A stretch of DNA of 64,000 nt from Dyella subtropica (GTDB taxonomy: Bacteria; Pseudomonadota; Gammaproteobacteria; Xanthomonadales; Rhodanobacteraceae). How positions within the stretch are numbered: position 1 is the first letter of the stretch; every line of letters starts with the position of its first letter. The stretch lies in the NCBI RefSeq assembly GCF_026283965.1, contig NZ_JAPDPD010000002.1, positions 124,001 through 188,000 of the forward strand, written 5' to 3'. The notes under the pieces were generated by a model. That model searched no databases, was not told the DNA's origin, and saw only the letters and a program-made list of their open reading frames with translations. Positions 53,976 to 61,508 of the stretch are shown piece by piece. A program made the position numbers and the translations under genes.

Positions 53976-54719
53976 ATGGACCGGGAGAACGGTTTGGATT
54001 CAACCATCAACGAATTCATGCAGCCGGTTGGTACGCCGCTTCCTCACTGGCATGGCGCCAAGGAGCCGGCCCGCATCGCGCTGCATGGCGCGTATGTGCG
54101 CCTGGAACCCGTCGATGTGGACCGTCATGCCCGCGAGCTATACGAAGCCTACCGCGAGGCTCCGGATGCGAGCGCGTGGACATATCTCTTTGTGGGCCCC
54201 TTCGACACATTCGACGCCTACCGGGACTACTTGCAAGCAGCGGCGGCGTCAGACGATCCCATGCATTTTTCCGTCATCGACCTGGCAAGTGGCAGGGCCG
54301 TTGGCACGCTGGCTCTAATGCGGATCGATAGCAAGAACGGGGTTATCGAAGTAGGTCATGTGATCTATTCACCCCGACTGCAACGGACACGTCTTGCCAC
54401 CGAAGCTATTTATCTGCTCGCCAGGTATGTGTTCGATGAGCTTGGCTATCGGCGTTTTGAATGGAAGTGCGATGCGCTCAACGCGCCTTCGCGGACGGCC
54501 GCGCTGCGCAACGGCTTCCGTTTTGAAGGCATTTTCCGCCAGGCCGTGATCTACAAAGGGCGGAGCCGCGATACCGCGTGGTACTCCATGATCGACATCG
54601 AGTGGCCGGCGCTTCGACGTTGTTACGAGCGATGGCTGGAGCCGCAGAACTTCGACGCGGATGGGGTGCAGACAGAGCGACTGTCCGAGCTGATTCAAGC
54701 CAGTCGTTGCGCCAGCTAG
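53976..54719 (+). CDS. GNAT family N-acetyltransferase (RimJ/RimL type)
   Basis: A 247-residue acetyltransferase of the RimJ/RimL/SpeG subgroup (Acetyltransf_3). HGAYVRLEPVDVDRHARELYEAY opens the domain, GVIEVGHVIYSPRLQRTRLATEAIYLLARYVF is the acetyl-CoA binding motif A region, and YRRFEWKCDALNAPSRTAALRNGFRFEGIFRQ is the characteristic end. Substrate is unknown. Third in a row with the CmcJ-like and isomerase genes (55-bp gap). AGAGAGG precedes the ATG; the upstream open frame is ignored. Confidence 0.85.
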   Translation: MDRENGLDSTINEFMQPVGTPLPHWHGAKEPARIALHGAYVRLEPVDVDRHARELYEAYREAPDASAWTYLFVGPFDTFDAYRDYLQAAAASDDPMHFSVIDLASGRAVGTLALMRIDSKNGVIEVGHVIYSPRLQRTRLATEAIYLLARYVFDELGYRRFEWKCDALNAPSRTAALRNGFRFEGIFRQAVIYKGRSRDTAWYSMIDIEWPALRRCYERWLEPQNFDADGVQTERLSELIQASRCAS

Positions 54720-54830
54720 CCAGCGACACCAACGCACCCCGGAAAGCGGAACGGAGTTAGTTCATGGCGGTCTTGCGGTGACGCCAGTTCATTGCATGCT
54801 TCCATGCTTGCTCCCGCGAGCATTCGAGCC

Positions 54831-55742
54831 TTACCTCAGGCGGCTTCCCGTTGGTGCCTCAGCCTCGCGCCGCAACCACCGCATGACCGTCTTGGCCGAC
54901 TCCCGCACGGCAACATGCTCCGGCGTCACCAGCCAGTAAGCCGTATCGAGTTCCACCGAAAGATCCCCGAACGGCTGTATCAACGCCCCGCTAGCCAGGT
55001 CGTCCTGCACCAGCCTGTCACGTGCGAGCGCCACGCCCATGCCCTGTGCCGCGGCGCGCAGTATCAGGTCGGTGGAGGCGAATCGCGGCCCGCTGCGTAC
55101 ATCCAGATCCGCAGGGCCATGCGTTTGCCGCCAAAGCTGCCAACTGGCGGAGGCGTCGCGATCGTGCAGCAGGCGGAGCCGTCGCAGTTGGTCGGGGTGC
55201 TTCGGCTTGCCCGAAGCCTCCCAGAAGGAGGGGCTCATCACGGGATACAGCGCGTCGCGCATCAATGGCTGCGCGACCACGCCAGCCCAGGGACCGGCGC
55301 CGGTGCGTATCGCGAAATCGCAGGGCATCGCGCGCGGATCGTCCAGGCGCTGGTCGATCACCAGCGACACTTCGAAGCGTGGATAGGCGCGTTCCAGCGC
55401 CGGCAGCCGCGGCAGCAGCCAGCGAGCCGCAAACGACGGCGTCGTCGAAATCGTCACCGCGTACGGCGAGCGCTGTTCACGCACGGCGTCCGCAGCGTGG
55501 TCGATCGCGCGTAGCGCCTCCAGTGTCGCGGCGGCCAGCTTCGCGCCTTGCGCCGTTACGGCCAGGTCGCGCTGACCTTCGCCGCGCTCGGTCACCGGTA
55601 TGCCAAGCCAGCGTTCGAGCTCGGCCAGGTGGCGGCTGATCGCCGAGTGGGAAACCTCCAGCTCACGCGCGGCGGCGCGGACACCGCCGTGGTGGACAGT
55701 CAGGGCAAAGGCGCGCAAGGCATTCAAGGGCAGGGTGTTCAT
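54831..55742 (-). CDS. LysR family regulator (GcvA-like)
   Basis: A 303-residue LysR-type regulator. NTLPLNALRAFALTVHHGGVRAAARELEVSHSAISRHLAELERWLG is the GcvA-type winged helix-turn-helix, followed by a C-terminal effector-binding domain (VTISTTPSFAARWLLPRLPALE). It diverges from a LysE-type exporter 125 bp away, so it probably controls that gene. A 10-bp stem hairpin (gatggccgga/tccggccatc, about 55807-55831) lies in the space between. Confidence 0.88.
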   Translation of the reverse strand: MNTLPLNALRAFALTVHHGGVRAAARELEVSHSAISRHLAELERWLGIPVTERGEGQRDLAVTAQGAKLAAATLEALRAIDHAADAVREQRSPYAVTISTTPSFAARWLLPRLPALERAYPRFEVSLVIDQRLDDPRAMPCDFAIRTGAGPWAGVVAQPLMRDALYPVMSPSFWEASGKPKHPDQLRRLRLLHDRDASASWQLWRQTHGPADLDVRSGPRFASTDLILRAAAQGMGVALARDRLVQDDLASGALIQPFGDLSVELDTAYWLVTPEHVAVRESAKTVMRWLRREAEAPTGSRLR

Positions 55743-55867
55743 GGTGACTAAATTAGACCAAGTAACGACGAATCATCACCGCAATGGCCGGCCAGAATGT
55801 GTCTGATGGCCGGAGGCCTTCCGGCCATCGGTCACAAAACCTGATCCATAAACTCACGAGTGTCCCT

Positions 55868-56464
55868 ATGCAAGCGCTACCTGCCGTCGCCATGTTGATC
55901 TTCGTCTCGGCGATCACGCCGGGTCCGAACAATCTGGTCGTGCTGCGCGCTGCGCTCGGCGGCGGCCTGCGCGCAGCGTGGCCGGCCATGGTGGGCATTT
56001 TGCTCGGCGGCGTGGCGATGATCGCGCTGGCGCAGTGGGGGCTGGCTTCCTTGCTGGAGGGACGTCCGTACCTGCGCACGGCTGTCGTCATGGGCGGCAG
56101 CGGCTATCTGGCATGGCTGGGGCTTGCCTTGGTGTGGCGTCGCGGCGGAGCGGACCGCGAGGTCGATGCAAATCAGCCGAACGGTGCAGCTGGCGTGTTC
56201 GTGTTCCAGTTCGCCAATCCCAAGTCGTGGACCCTGGTGCTCACGGCGGTCAGTGCCTTGCATGGCGACACTTACGGCATCCCCGCCACCATCCTGTTGA
56301 TGCCTATCTTCGTGCTGATCTCGGCCGCTTGCCTCGCGGCGTGGGCCGCGCTGGGCCGCGTCGCCAAGCGCTGGCTGTCCGACGCCGTCGCCAGGCTGCG
56401 TTTCGACCGTGCCATGGGCGCACTGCTGCTTGTTTCCTCGGCCGCCTTGCTGGCCTCTCACTGA
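55868..56464 (+). CDS. LysE/RhtB family exporter
   Basis: A 198-residue membrane protein with about six helices. MLIFVSAITPGPNNLVVLRAALGGGLRAAWPAMVGILLGG carries the RhtB-family TPGPNN signature, distinct from the ArgO-type protein at 1219. It should export an amino acid or similar metabolite. The frame is open upstream but MQALPAVAM at 55868 begins the first membrane helix. It diverges from the GcvA-like regulator and lies 18 bp before an FMN reductase gene, with which it may be co-transcribed. Confidence 0.86.
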   Translation: MQALPAVAMLIFVSAITPGPNNLVVLRAALGGGLRAAWPAMVGILLGGVAMIALAQWGLASLLEGRPYLRTAVVMGGSGYLAWLGLALVWRRGGADREVDANQPNGAAGVFVFQFANPKSWTLVLTAVSALHGDTYGIPATILLMPIFVLISAACLAAWAALGRVAKRWLSDAVARLRFDRAMGALLLVSSAALLASH

Positions 56465-56482
56465 TTCACCGGAGCAACGACC

Positions 56483-57109
56483 ATGGCCGATTCGATCCCT
56501 TCTCGCACCCATTGCCCGCACCGCATCCTGGCCATCGCCGGCAGCCTGCGTCGCGATTCCATCAACCGCTTGTTGCTGCACGCCGCCGCGGCGTTGGCGC
56601 CGCAGGATGTGCAGGTCGAGGTCTACGACGGGCTGGGCACGATTCCGATGTTCGACGAGGACAACGAGGAGGCCGTGGCCATCGCCGGGCCGGTGCACAC
56701 GCTGGCCAGGAAAGTGGCGGCGGCCGATGCCTTGCTCATCGCCACGCCGGAGTACAACCACTCGATGCCCGGCGTACTCAAGAACGCGATCGACTGGCTT
56801 TCGCGCGGCAGCGTCGGCGACGTGCTGGTCGGCAAGCCGGTGGCGGTGATCGGCGCCAGCACGGGGCGCTGGGGTACGCGCCTGGCTCAAGCGGCGCTGC
56901 GGCAGGTGCTGTTCGCTACCGAGTCGGTAGTGCTCAATGGTCCGGCCGTCTATCTGGCCAACGGAGGGGCTGCGTTCGATGCACAAGGCCGCCTGATCAA
57001 CTCCGCCGCTCGCGCGTCGCTGGAACAGGTGCTGGGGATGCTGCGCCAGGTCCCGATGGCGCGACTTGCGGGATCGCAGCCCGAGCCGGTTCCGCTGGCC
57101 GATGCTTGA
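56483..57109 (+). CDS. NAD(P)H-dependent FMN reductase (ChrR/WrbA-like flavoprotein)
   Basis: A 208-residue flavodoxin-fold reductase. ILAIAGSLRRDSINRLLLHAA is the phosphate-binding loop, and TPEYNHSMPGVLKNAIDWLSRG the FMN isoalloxazine-binding block. VAVIGASTGRWGTRLAQAALRQVLF is also typical. Members reduce FMN, quinones or chromate and protect against oxidative stress. It follows the LysE-type exporter by 18 bp. A 210-bp stretch after it contains stems GTGACAG/CTGTCAC (57226-57246) and GCCCGC/GCGGGC (about 57263-57288) that could end transcription between the convergent genes. Confidence 0.89.
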   Translation: MADSIPSRTHCPHRILAIAGSLRRDSINRLLLHAAAALAPQDVQVEVYDGLGTIPMFDEDNEEAVAIAGPVHTLARKVAAADALLIATPEYNHSMPGVLKNAIDWLSRGSVGDVLVGKPVAVIGASTGRWGTRLAQAALRQVLFATESVVLNGPAVYLANGGAAFDAQGRLINSAARASLEQVLGMLRQVPMARLAGSQPEPVPLADA

Positions 57110-57320
57110 TGGCGGTTGCTATAGCTGGATGTTCTGACGGCGTAACCGACGCGGCATCAAGAGGCGGCCTGACCCATTCGGGCCCGGCCGCCCACAACGT
57201 GACGTCCACAAATTCAAACCATGCGGTGACAGTTGGAATCTGTCACTGCCAGCTGATGCAACGCCCGCCTGGTTTGATCCAAGCGGGCTCTCTACGCCTG
57301 ACGTGGTGCGATGTGTCTAC

Positions 57321-58337
57321 TTAGTGCGCCCCGGCCACCAGCACGGTGAAGCCGGTCACCGGCGCACCCTTGGCGGCGGGGTTGGCGGCGACCAGGTAGA
57401 TGCGGTGCTGTTGGGCATCGAGCGCCATGGTGCGGGCGCCCTTCTGCGTCGGTACGTTGGCGGCCACGGTGTAATGGTCGGCATCGGTCTGCTGTATCAC
57501 GGTCAAGGTGCCGTCACTGTTGGAGCTGAAAGCCAGCTTCGCCTGCGGATCGAACTCCGCCGCATCCGGTCCCTTGCCGATCGGCAGCTTGGCCACTTGA
57601 TGGCCGTCGCGTGCGTCGGTCACCACCATCAGCTGGTTGTCGCACACCGAGAACAGGCGCTGGTTAGCGGCGTCGTAGGCGAGGCCACTGGGTGAGTCGC
57701 AGGGCGCGAGTTTCCAGGTGTCAGCGACCTTGCCGGCCTTCAGGTCGACGTGCACCAGCTGGCTGGTGTCCTCGAGGTTCACGAAGAGATTCCCCTTGCC
57801 GTCGACGACGGCGAACTCCGGCTTACCGGAGAGCGCGATGGTGGCCACCTCCTTACCGGCGGCGGGATCGATCACACTGATGTTGTTGCTGCGGCCGTTC
57901 ATGGTCAGCACGTGGCCGCTGTTTCCGTCGAACACGATGGCGTCGGGATTCTTGCCGCTCACCGGAATCTGGCCAACGACCTTCAGGGCGTCGAGATCGA
58001 TCACGCTGACGTTGTCGCCCTTGCCGTTGCTGACGTAACCGCGATGTTGCGCGGCCGCCAAGGCCACGCCGTGCGCATGCTGCATGCCGGGAATCTCGCC
58101 GACCAGCTTGCCGGAGTTCGCATCCACCACCATCACGCGGTCGTTCCGGGCGATGAACAGGCGGTGCGAGGCGGAATCAAGGCTGAGGTAATCCCAGCCG
58201 CCTTCGCCGCCCAGCTCGTGGCGTTGCTGGATCGCGTAGCTCGGCGTGGCCGCGTGGGCCGGGATGGCGGCAGCGATGCCGATGGTCAACAAGGTGGCCG
58301 ACAGGGCGGCCGATAGAACGGAAGATGTCGTCATCAC
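57321..58337 (-). CDS. YncE-like periplasmic beta-propeller protein
   Basis: A 338-residue exported seven-bladed beta-propeller of the YVTN/YncE type. The signal peptide ends at IPAHA|ATPSY (near residue 29). Repeats are visible as DNRVMVVDANSGKLVGEIP, GDNVSVIDLDALKVVGQIP, SNNISVIDPAAGKEVATIA and the C-terminal blades. Two cysteines in LAPCDSPSG and LFSVCDN may form a disulfide. The function of YncE-like proteins is poorly known; some bind DNA or substrates of iron metabolism. GGAG precedes the ATG. Next to a sensor kinase, in the same direction. Confidence 0.82.
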   Translation of the reverse strand: MMTTSSVLSAALSATLLTIGIAAAIPAHAATPSYAIQQRHELGGEGGWDYLSLDSASHRLFIARNDRVMVVDANSGKLVGEIPGMQHAHGVALAAAQHRGYVSNGKGDNVSVIDLDALKVVGQIPVSGKNPDAIVFDGNSGHVLTMNGRSNNISVIDPAAGKEVATIALSGKPEFAVVDGKGNLFVNLEDTSQLVHVDLKAGKVADTWKLAPCDSPSGLAYDAANQRLFSVCDNQLMVVTDARDGHQVAKLPIGKGPDAAEFDPQAKLAFSSNSDGTLTVIQQTDADHYTVAANVPTQKGARTMALDAQQHRIYLVAANPAAKGAPVTGFTVLVAGAH

Positions 58338-58466
58338 AAGCTCCGGAACCAGGTGGTTGAATGAGCGCCCCCTTTGGCTAGATCAGAGGTGCGCGCCGGC
58401 ACGGAGCATGGCCCCGGATCATTAGCGGTTGCTGTGGGTCGATGGCGGTGAAGGGCCTGAAGCCGC

Positions 58467-59777
58467 TCAGCTGGCTCGCCGCCAGACGGGTGCCTGCTTG
58501 TGTCCGCGCGGCGCATGGTTGCGTTCCGCCACCGGTGACTCGGGCAGGTCGAACCAGAAGGTGCTGCCGCGCCCCGGCTCGGAGCGCAGGCCGATGCGCG
58601 TGCCGAGCAGGCGCGCGAGCCGGTCGCCGATGGCCAGGCCAAGCCCGTAGCCGTCGCGGTGCAGTGCTTCGGCGGCCGGCAGCTGCACGAACTCCTCGAA
58701 AATGTGTTGCTGCTGATCGATCGCGATGCCGGGGCCGTTGTCGCGTACTTCGATGCGGATGGCATGGCCGCGCCGTCGTGCCGCGATCAGCACCCGTCCC
58801 AGCGGCGCATTGGCGATGGCGTTGCTGGCCAGCTGCAGCAGCAGGCTGGCAGCCAACTCCGCGTCGCCGTGCAGATGATGGTGACCGCCGCCCCACACCA
58901 CGATCACACCGCGCCTGGAGGCTTCGTCGCTGAGCCACTTCCGATCGTGCAGAAACAATTCGGCGGCGCTGAAATCCACCGGTTTGACCGCGACCACGCC
59001 AGCGTCCAGTTGGGACATGACCAGCAGCGCATCAAGCAGCCGGGTCATCTCGGCGATGCTGTTGCGCATTTGCGCCAGCGACGCCTGCTGGTCGGGATCG
59101 GTGCCGGGATGAAGGTTGGCGGTGAACAGCTGCAATGCTTGCAGCGGCTGGCGGAAATGGTGATTCACCAGGGCGATGAAACGCGCCTTGGCGCGAGTGG
59201 CCACATGGCTTTGGCGCATCGTGTCAAACGTGTCGTATCCACCGGCTGCCATGGCTGGCGTCGAGTGGTCGAGTGCATCTTGCAAGGGTTGCGCGGCCTC
59301 GCGGCGCAGCATCCACGGCGCCATCCAGGCGAGCAGCACGATGCCTACCGCGCACAAGCTCCCGAGCAACCAAGTCACGATCTGCGCTCGATGCAGTGGC
59401 CGCAGATCCGCCTGCGCGATCAGCGAAAGGCGACCACCATCGATCGAAGGAAGGTCGCGCCGATAGTTGCCGGCACGTTGGCCGGGCGCCGCCACACCGC
59501 TGCTCCAGTGGCGGCCATCGGGACGTTGCAGTTCCACGTGCCGCAGCCCACCGTCGCGCAGCGCGCTATCGAGCAGGGGTTGCGGCGCGTCCACCCCGCC
59601 GGTGGCCAGGGCGCCAGCCAGCTGTTCGACGCGCAAAGCGACCTGGGCGTCCAGGCGTTCGCTCTGATTGTTCGCCACTTGGATGGTCAAGGCCAGAACG
59701 AGCGCCAGCGCGGCTAGGGTCACCGGCAGTACGGCGTCGAGGGACAGGTGGCGGAGGAGTTTGGCCTGTGGGTCCAT
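58467..59777 (-). CDS. Sensor histidine kinase with atypical H-box
   Basis: A 436-residue membrane sensor kinase. Two membrane helices (about residues 14-34 and 134-157) bracket a roughly 100-residue periplasmic sensor. The dimerisation helix reads FIALVNHHFRQPLQALQLF: His206 aligns with the phospho-accepting His of the kinase at 61509, but the acidic residue that normally follows is His207. The ATPase domain has its N-box in LLLQLASNAIANAP, DNGPGI and GYGLGLAIG. No receiver or HAMP domain is evident. The nearest response regulator is the LuxR-type gene at 60667. The loss of the acidic residue may weaken catalysis. Confidence 0.85.
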   Translation of the reverse strand: MDPQAKLLRHLSLDAVLPVTLAALALVLALTIQVANNQSERLDAQVALRVEQLAGALATGGVDAPQPLLDSALRDGGLRHVELQRPDGRHWSSGVAAPGQRAGNYRRDLPSIDGGRLSLIAQADLRPLHRAQIVTWLLGSLCAVGIVLLAWMAPWMLRREAAQPLQDALDHSTPAMAAGGYDTFDTMRQSHVATRAKARFIALVNHHFRQPLQALQLFTANLHPGTDPDQQASLAQMRNSIAEMTRLLDALLVMSQLDAGVVAVKPVDFSAAELFLHDRKWLSDEASRRGVIVVWGGGHHHLHGDAELAASLLLQLASNAIANAPLGRVLIAARRRGHAIRIEVRDNGPGIAIDQQQHIFEEFVQLPAAEALHRDGYGLGLAIGDRLARLLGTRIGLRSEPGRGSTFWFDLPESPVAERNHAPRGHKQAPVWRRAS

Positions 59778-60132
59778 GCGCTAGCCTCCGGCGATCGGGC
59801 ATAGGCGTGTCTCCCCGGCAGGCACGATGGTGAGGGTCCGCTGGTGTGAGCTGACGGCACGAGTCTTCGGCATGTCGCTGCCATGGGTCGTTGTGGGTAA
59901 AGCGCGCAGGCGCCGTCTGCCGTCCTTGGCACGTTGTGGATTCACTTTAGGAGAGTCCGTACAGCCGTTCGATACGCTCTTCGAACTAGCTATCTCGGTT
60001 GTAGAGCGAACGGTCTATGTGTCTGTTCGAGCCACCACGCATGACGCCGTCATGATTTGTCGCTACCTTGCGCGGGCAGCAGCCCGGTGCGGGCTGCGCC
60101 ACATCGCCGACCAGGCCCCAAGGGAGATCGCC

Positions 60133-60654
60133 ATGTCCGTTCGTTTCCGCCCGTTGCTTGCCCTGTCCTTGCTGGGGCTTGCCGGTTCCGTGCTCGCTGT
60201 CGACCTTCCCTCGAACCTGCCGAAGCGAAAGCCCGGCCTGTGGGAGATGCAGATGGGTGCCGCGGGTGGGCAGCCGCAGATGATGAAGTTGTGCATCGAC
60301 GAAGCGACCGATCAGGCCATGTACCAGATGGGCGCGCAGATGAGCGGTTCGATGTGCAGCAAATTCGAGCTCAGCGTGAAAGGCAATACGGTGATCGCGG
60401 ACGGCGTGTGCTCGGTGCCGGGGCCGCAGGGCAACATCACCATGACCAGTCACAGCGAGACCCGCTTTGATGGCGATACCTCCTACCATACGGACGGCCA
60501 TATCCAATACAGCCCGGCGCTGATGGGGCGCTCCGAAGCCACGGTAAGCAGCGGCGGCCGCTGGGTCGGTTCCTGTACGGCGGGACAGAAGCCTGGCGAC
60601 ATGACCCTGCCGAACGGCCAGGTGATGAACATCAAGGACATGGGCGGGCATTGA
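60133..60654 (+). CDS. DUF3617 domain-containing exported protein
   Basis: A 173-residue exported protein. The signal peptide (LLALSLLGLAGSVLA) is cleaved near residue 23. The mature part matches DUF3617: LPKRKPGLWEMQM, then conserved cysteines in KLCIDEATDQ, SMCSKFELS, GVCSVPG and GSCTAGQKPGDM, likely pairing as disulfides in the periplasm. Function unknown; such proteins are common in xanthomonads. GGGAG precedes the ATG. The 355-bp gap before it, shared with the divergent kinase gene, shows no gene; it must contain promoters for both. It converges on the response regulator. Confidence 0.82.
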   Translation: MSVRFRPLLALSLLGLAGSVLAVDLPSNLPKRKPGLWEMQMGAAGGQPQMMKLCIDEATDQAMYQMGAQMSGSMCSKFELSVKGNTVIADGVCSVPGPQGNITMTSHSETRFDGDTSYHTDGHIQYSPALMGRSEATVSSGGRWVGSCTAGQKPGDMTLPNGQVMNIKDMGGH

Positions 60655-60666
60655 GCCCGTCCGTTC

Positions 60667-61341
60667 TCAAAGACCGCCGATGCGGCGCGACGCCACGACG
60701 GCTTCGACCCGGTTGCGCACGTTGAGCGCGCGAAAGATGGCGGCGAGGTGGATTTTCACCGTGCCTTCACTGATGCCCAAGTCGCGTGCGATCAATTTGT
60801 TGGGCTTGCCTTGCGAGAGCAGTCTCAGCACGTCGATCTGCCGCTCAGTGAGCAGTTTGCGCAGCCGTTCCTCCAGTGAGCGCGAGGCTTCTGCAAGCGT
60901 GCTGCCGATGCTGGATGGCGCCAGTGTGGCGACATGGTTTTCCTCCAGCATCATCGGCGGCACGTAGTTGCCGCCGGAAAGCACCAGACGCACAGCGGAG
61001 AGCATCACTTCGGGCGAGTAGGCTTTGGGAATGAAGCCGTGCGCGCCCATCGCAAGCAGTTCTTTCATCAGCGCCGGGTCTTCCGAGCCGGACAACACGA
61101 TCACCCGAAGCCCGGGCAGGGTCTCGATGATGTCGGCGAGATGTGCCGCGCGCTGTCCGCCGGGCATGGCGAGGTCGATCAAGGCGAGGTCGAAGCGGCT
61201 GGCGCCGTCGCTGTGGATGATCTGGCGGAGCTGCTCCACGTCCATGGCCTCCACAAACTCAGTGTCCGGCCCGAGTTCGGCCAGCTTGAGCTTGACTCCC
61301 TCAACGATCAGTCGATGGTCGTCCGCGATCAGTATCCGCAT
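60667..61341 (-). CDS. LuxR/NarL-type response regulator
   Basis: A 224-residue response regulator. The receiver domain has acidic pocket Asp7-Asp8 (ILIADDHR), phosphorylation site Asp56 (LALIDLAMPGG) and the conserved Lys in GFIPKAYSPEV. The C-terminal LuxR helix-turn-helix is LTERQIDVLRLLSQGKPNKLIARDLGISEGTVKIHLAAIFRAL. GGGGAG four bases before the ATG at 61341 fixes the start; an upstream frame is open for 27 codons. It lies 167 bp downstream of the hybrid kinase, its probable partner; both this and the kinase at 58467 run the same way. Confidence 0.92.
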   Translation of the reverse strand: MRILIADDHRLIVEGVKLKLAELGPDTEFVEAMDVEQLRQIIHSDGASRFDLALIDLAMPGGQRAAHLADIIETLPGLRVIVLSGSEDPALMKELLAMGAHGFIPKAYSPEVMLSAVRLVLSGGNYVPPMMLEENHVATLAPSSIGSTLAEASRSLEERLRKLLTERQIDVLRLLSQGKPNKLIARDLGISEGTVKIHLAAIFRALNVRNRVEAVVASRRIGGL

Positions 61342-61508
61342 GTCGCTCCCCAGGGCGTCCGCATAGATCCCCTGCTGCGGTATTACGCTCGGAAACATAG
61401 TCTTAGGCAGCGCCGACGGCAACAGGCCCGGGGCTCGCCATACGGCCTAGGCTCTAGGTGATAGGGGTAAGGGAGTGTGAAAAGCGCTGAGAGCCTTTGA
61501 ACAGGCGC

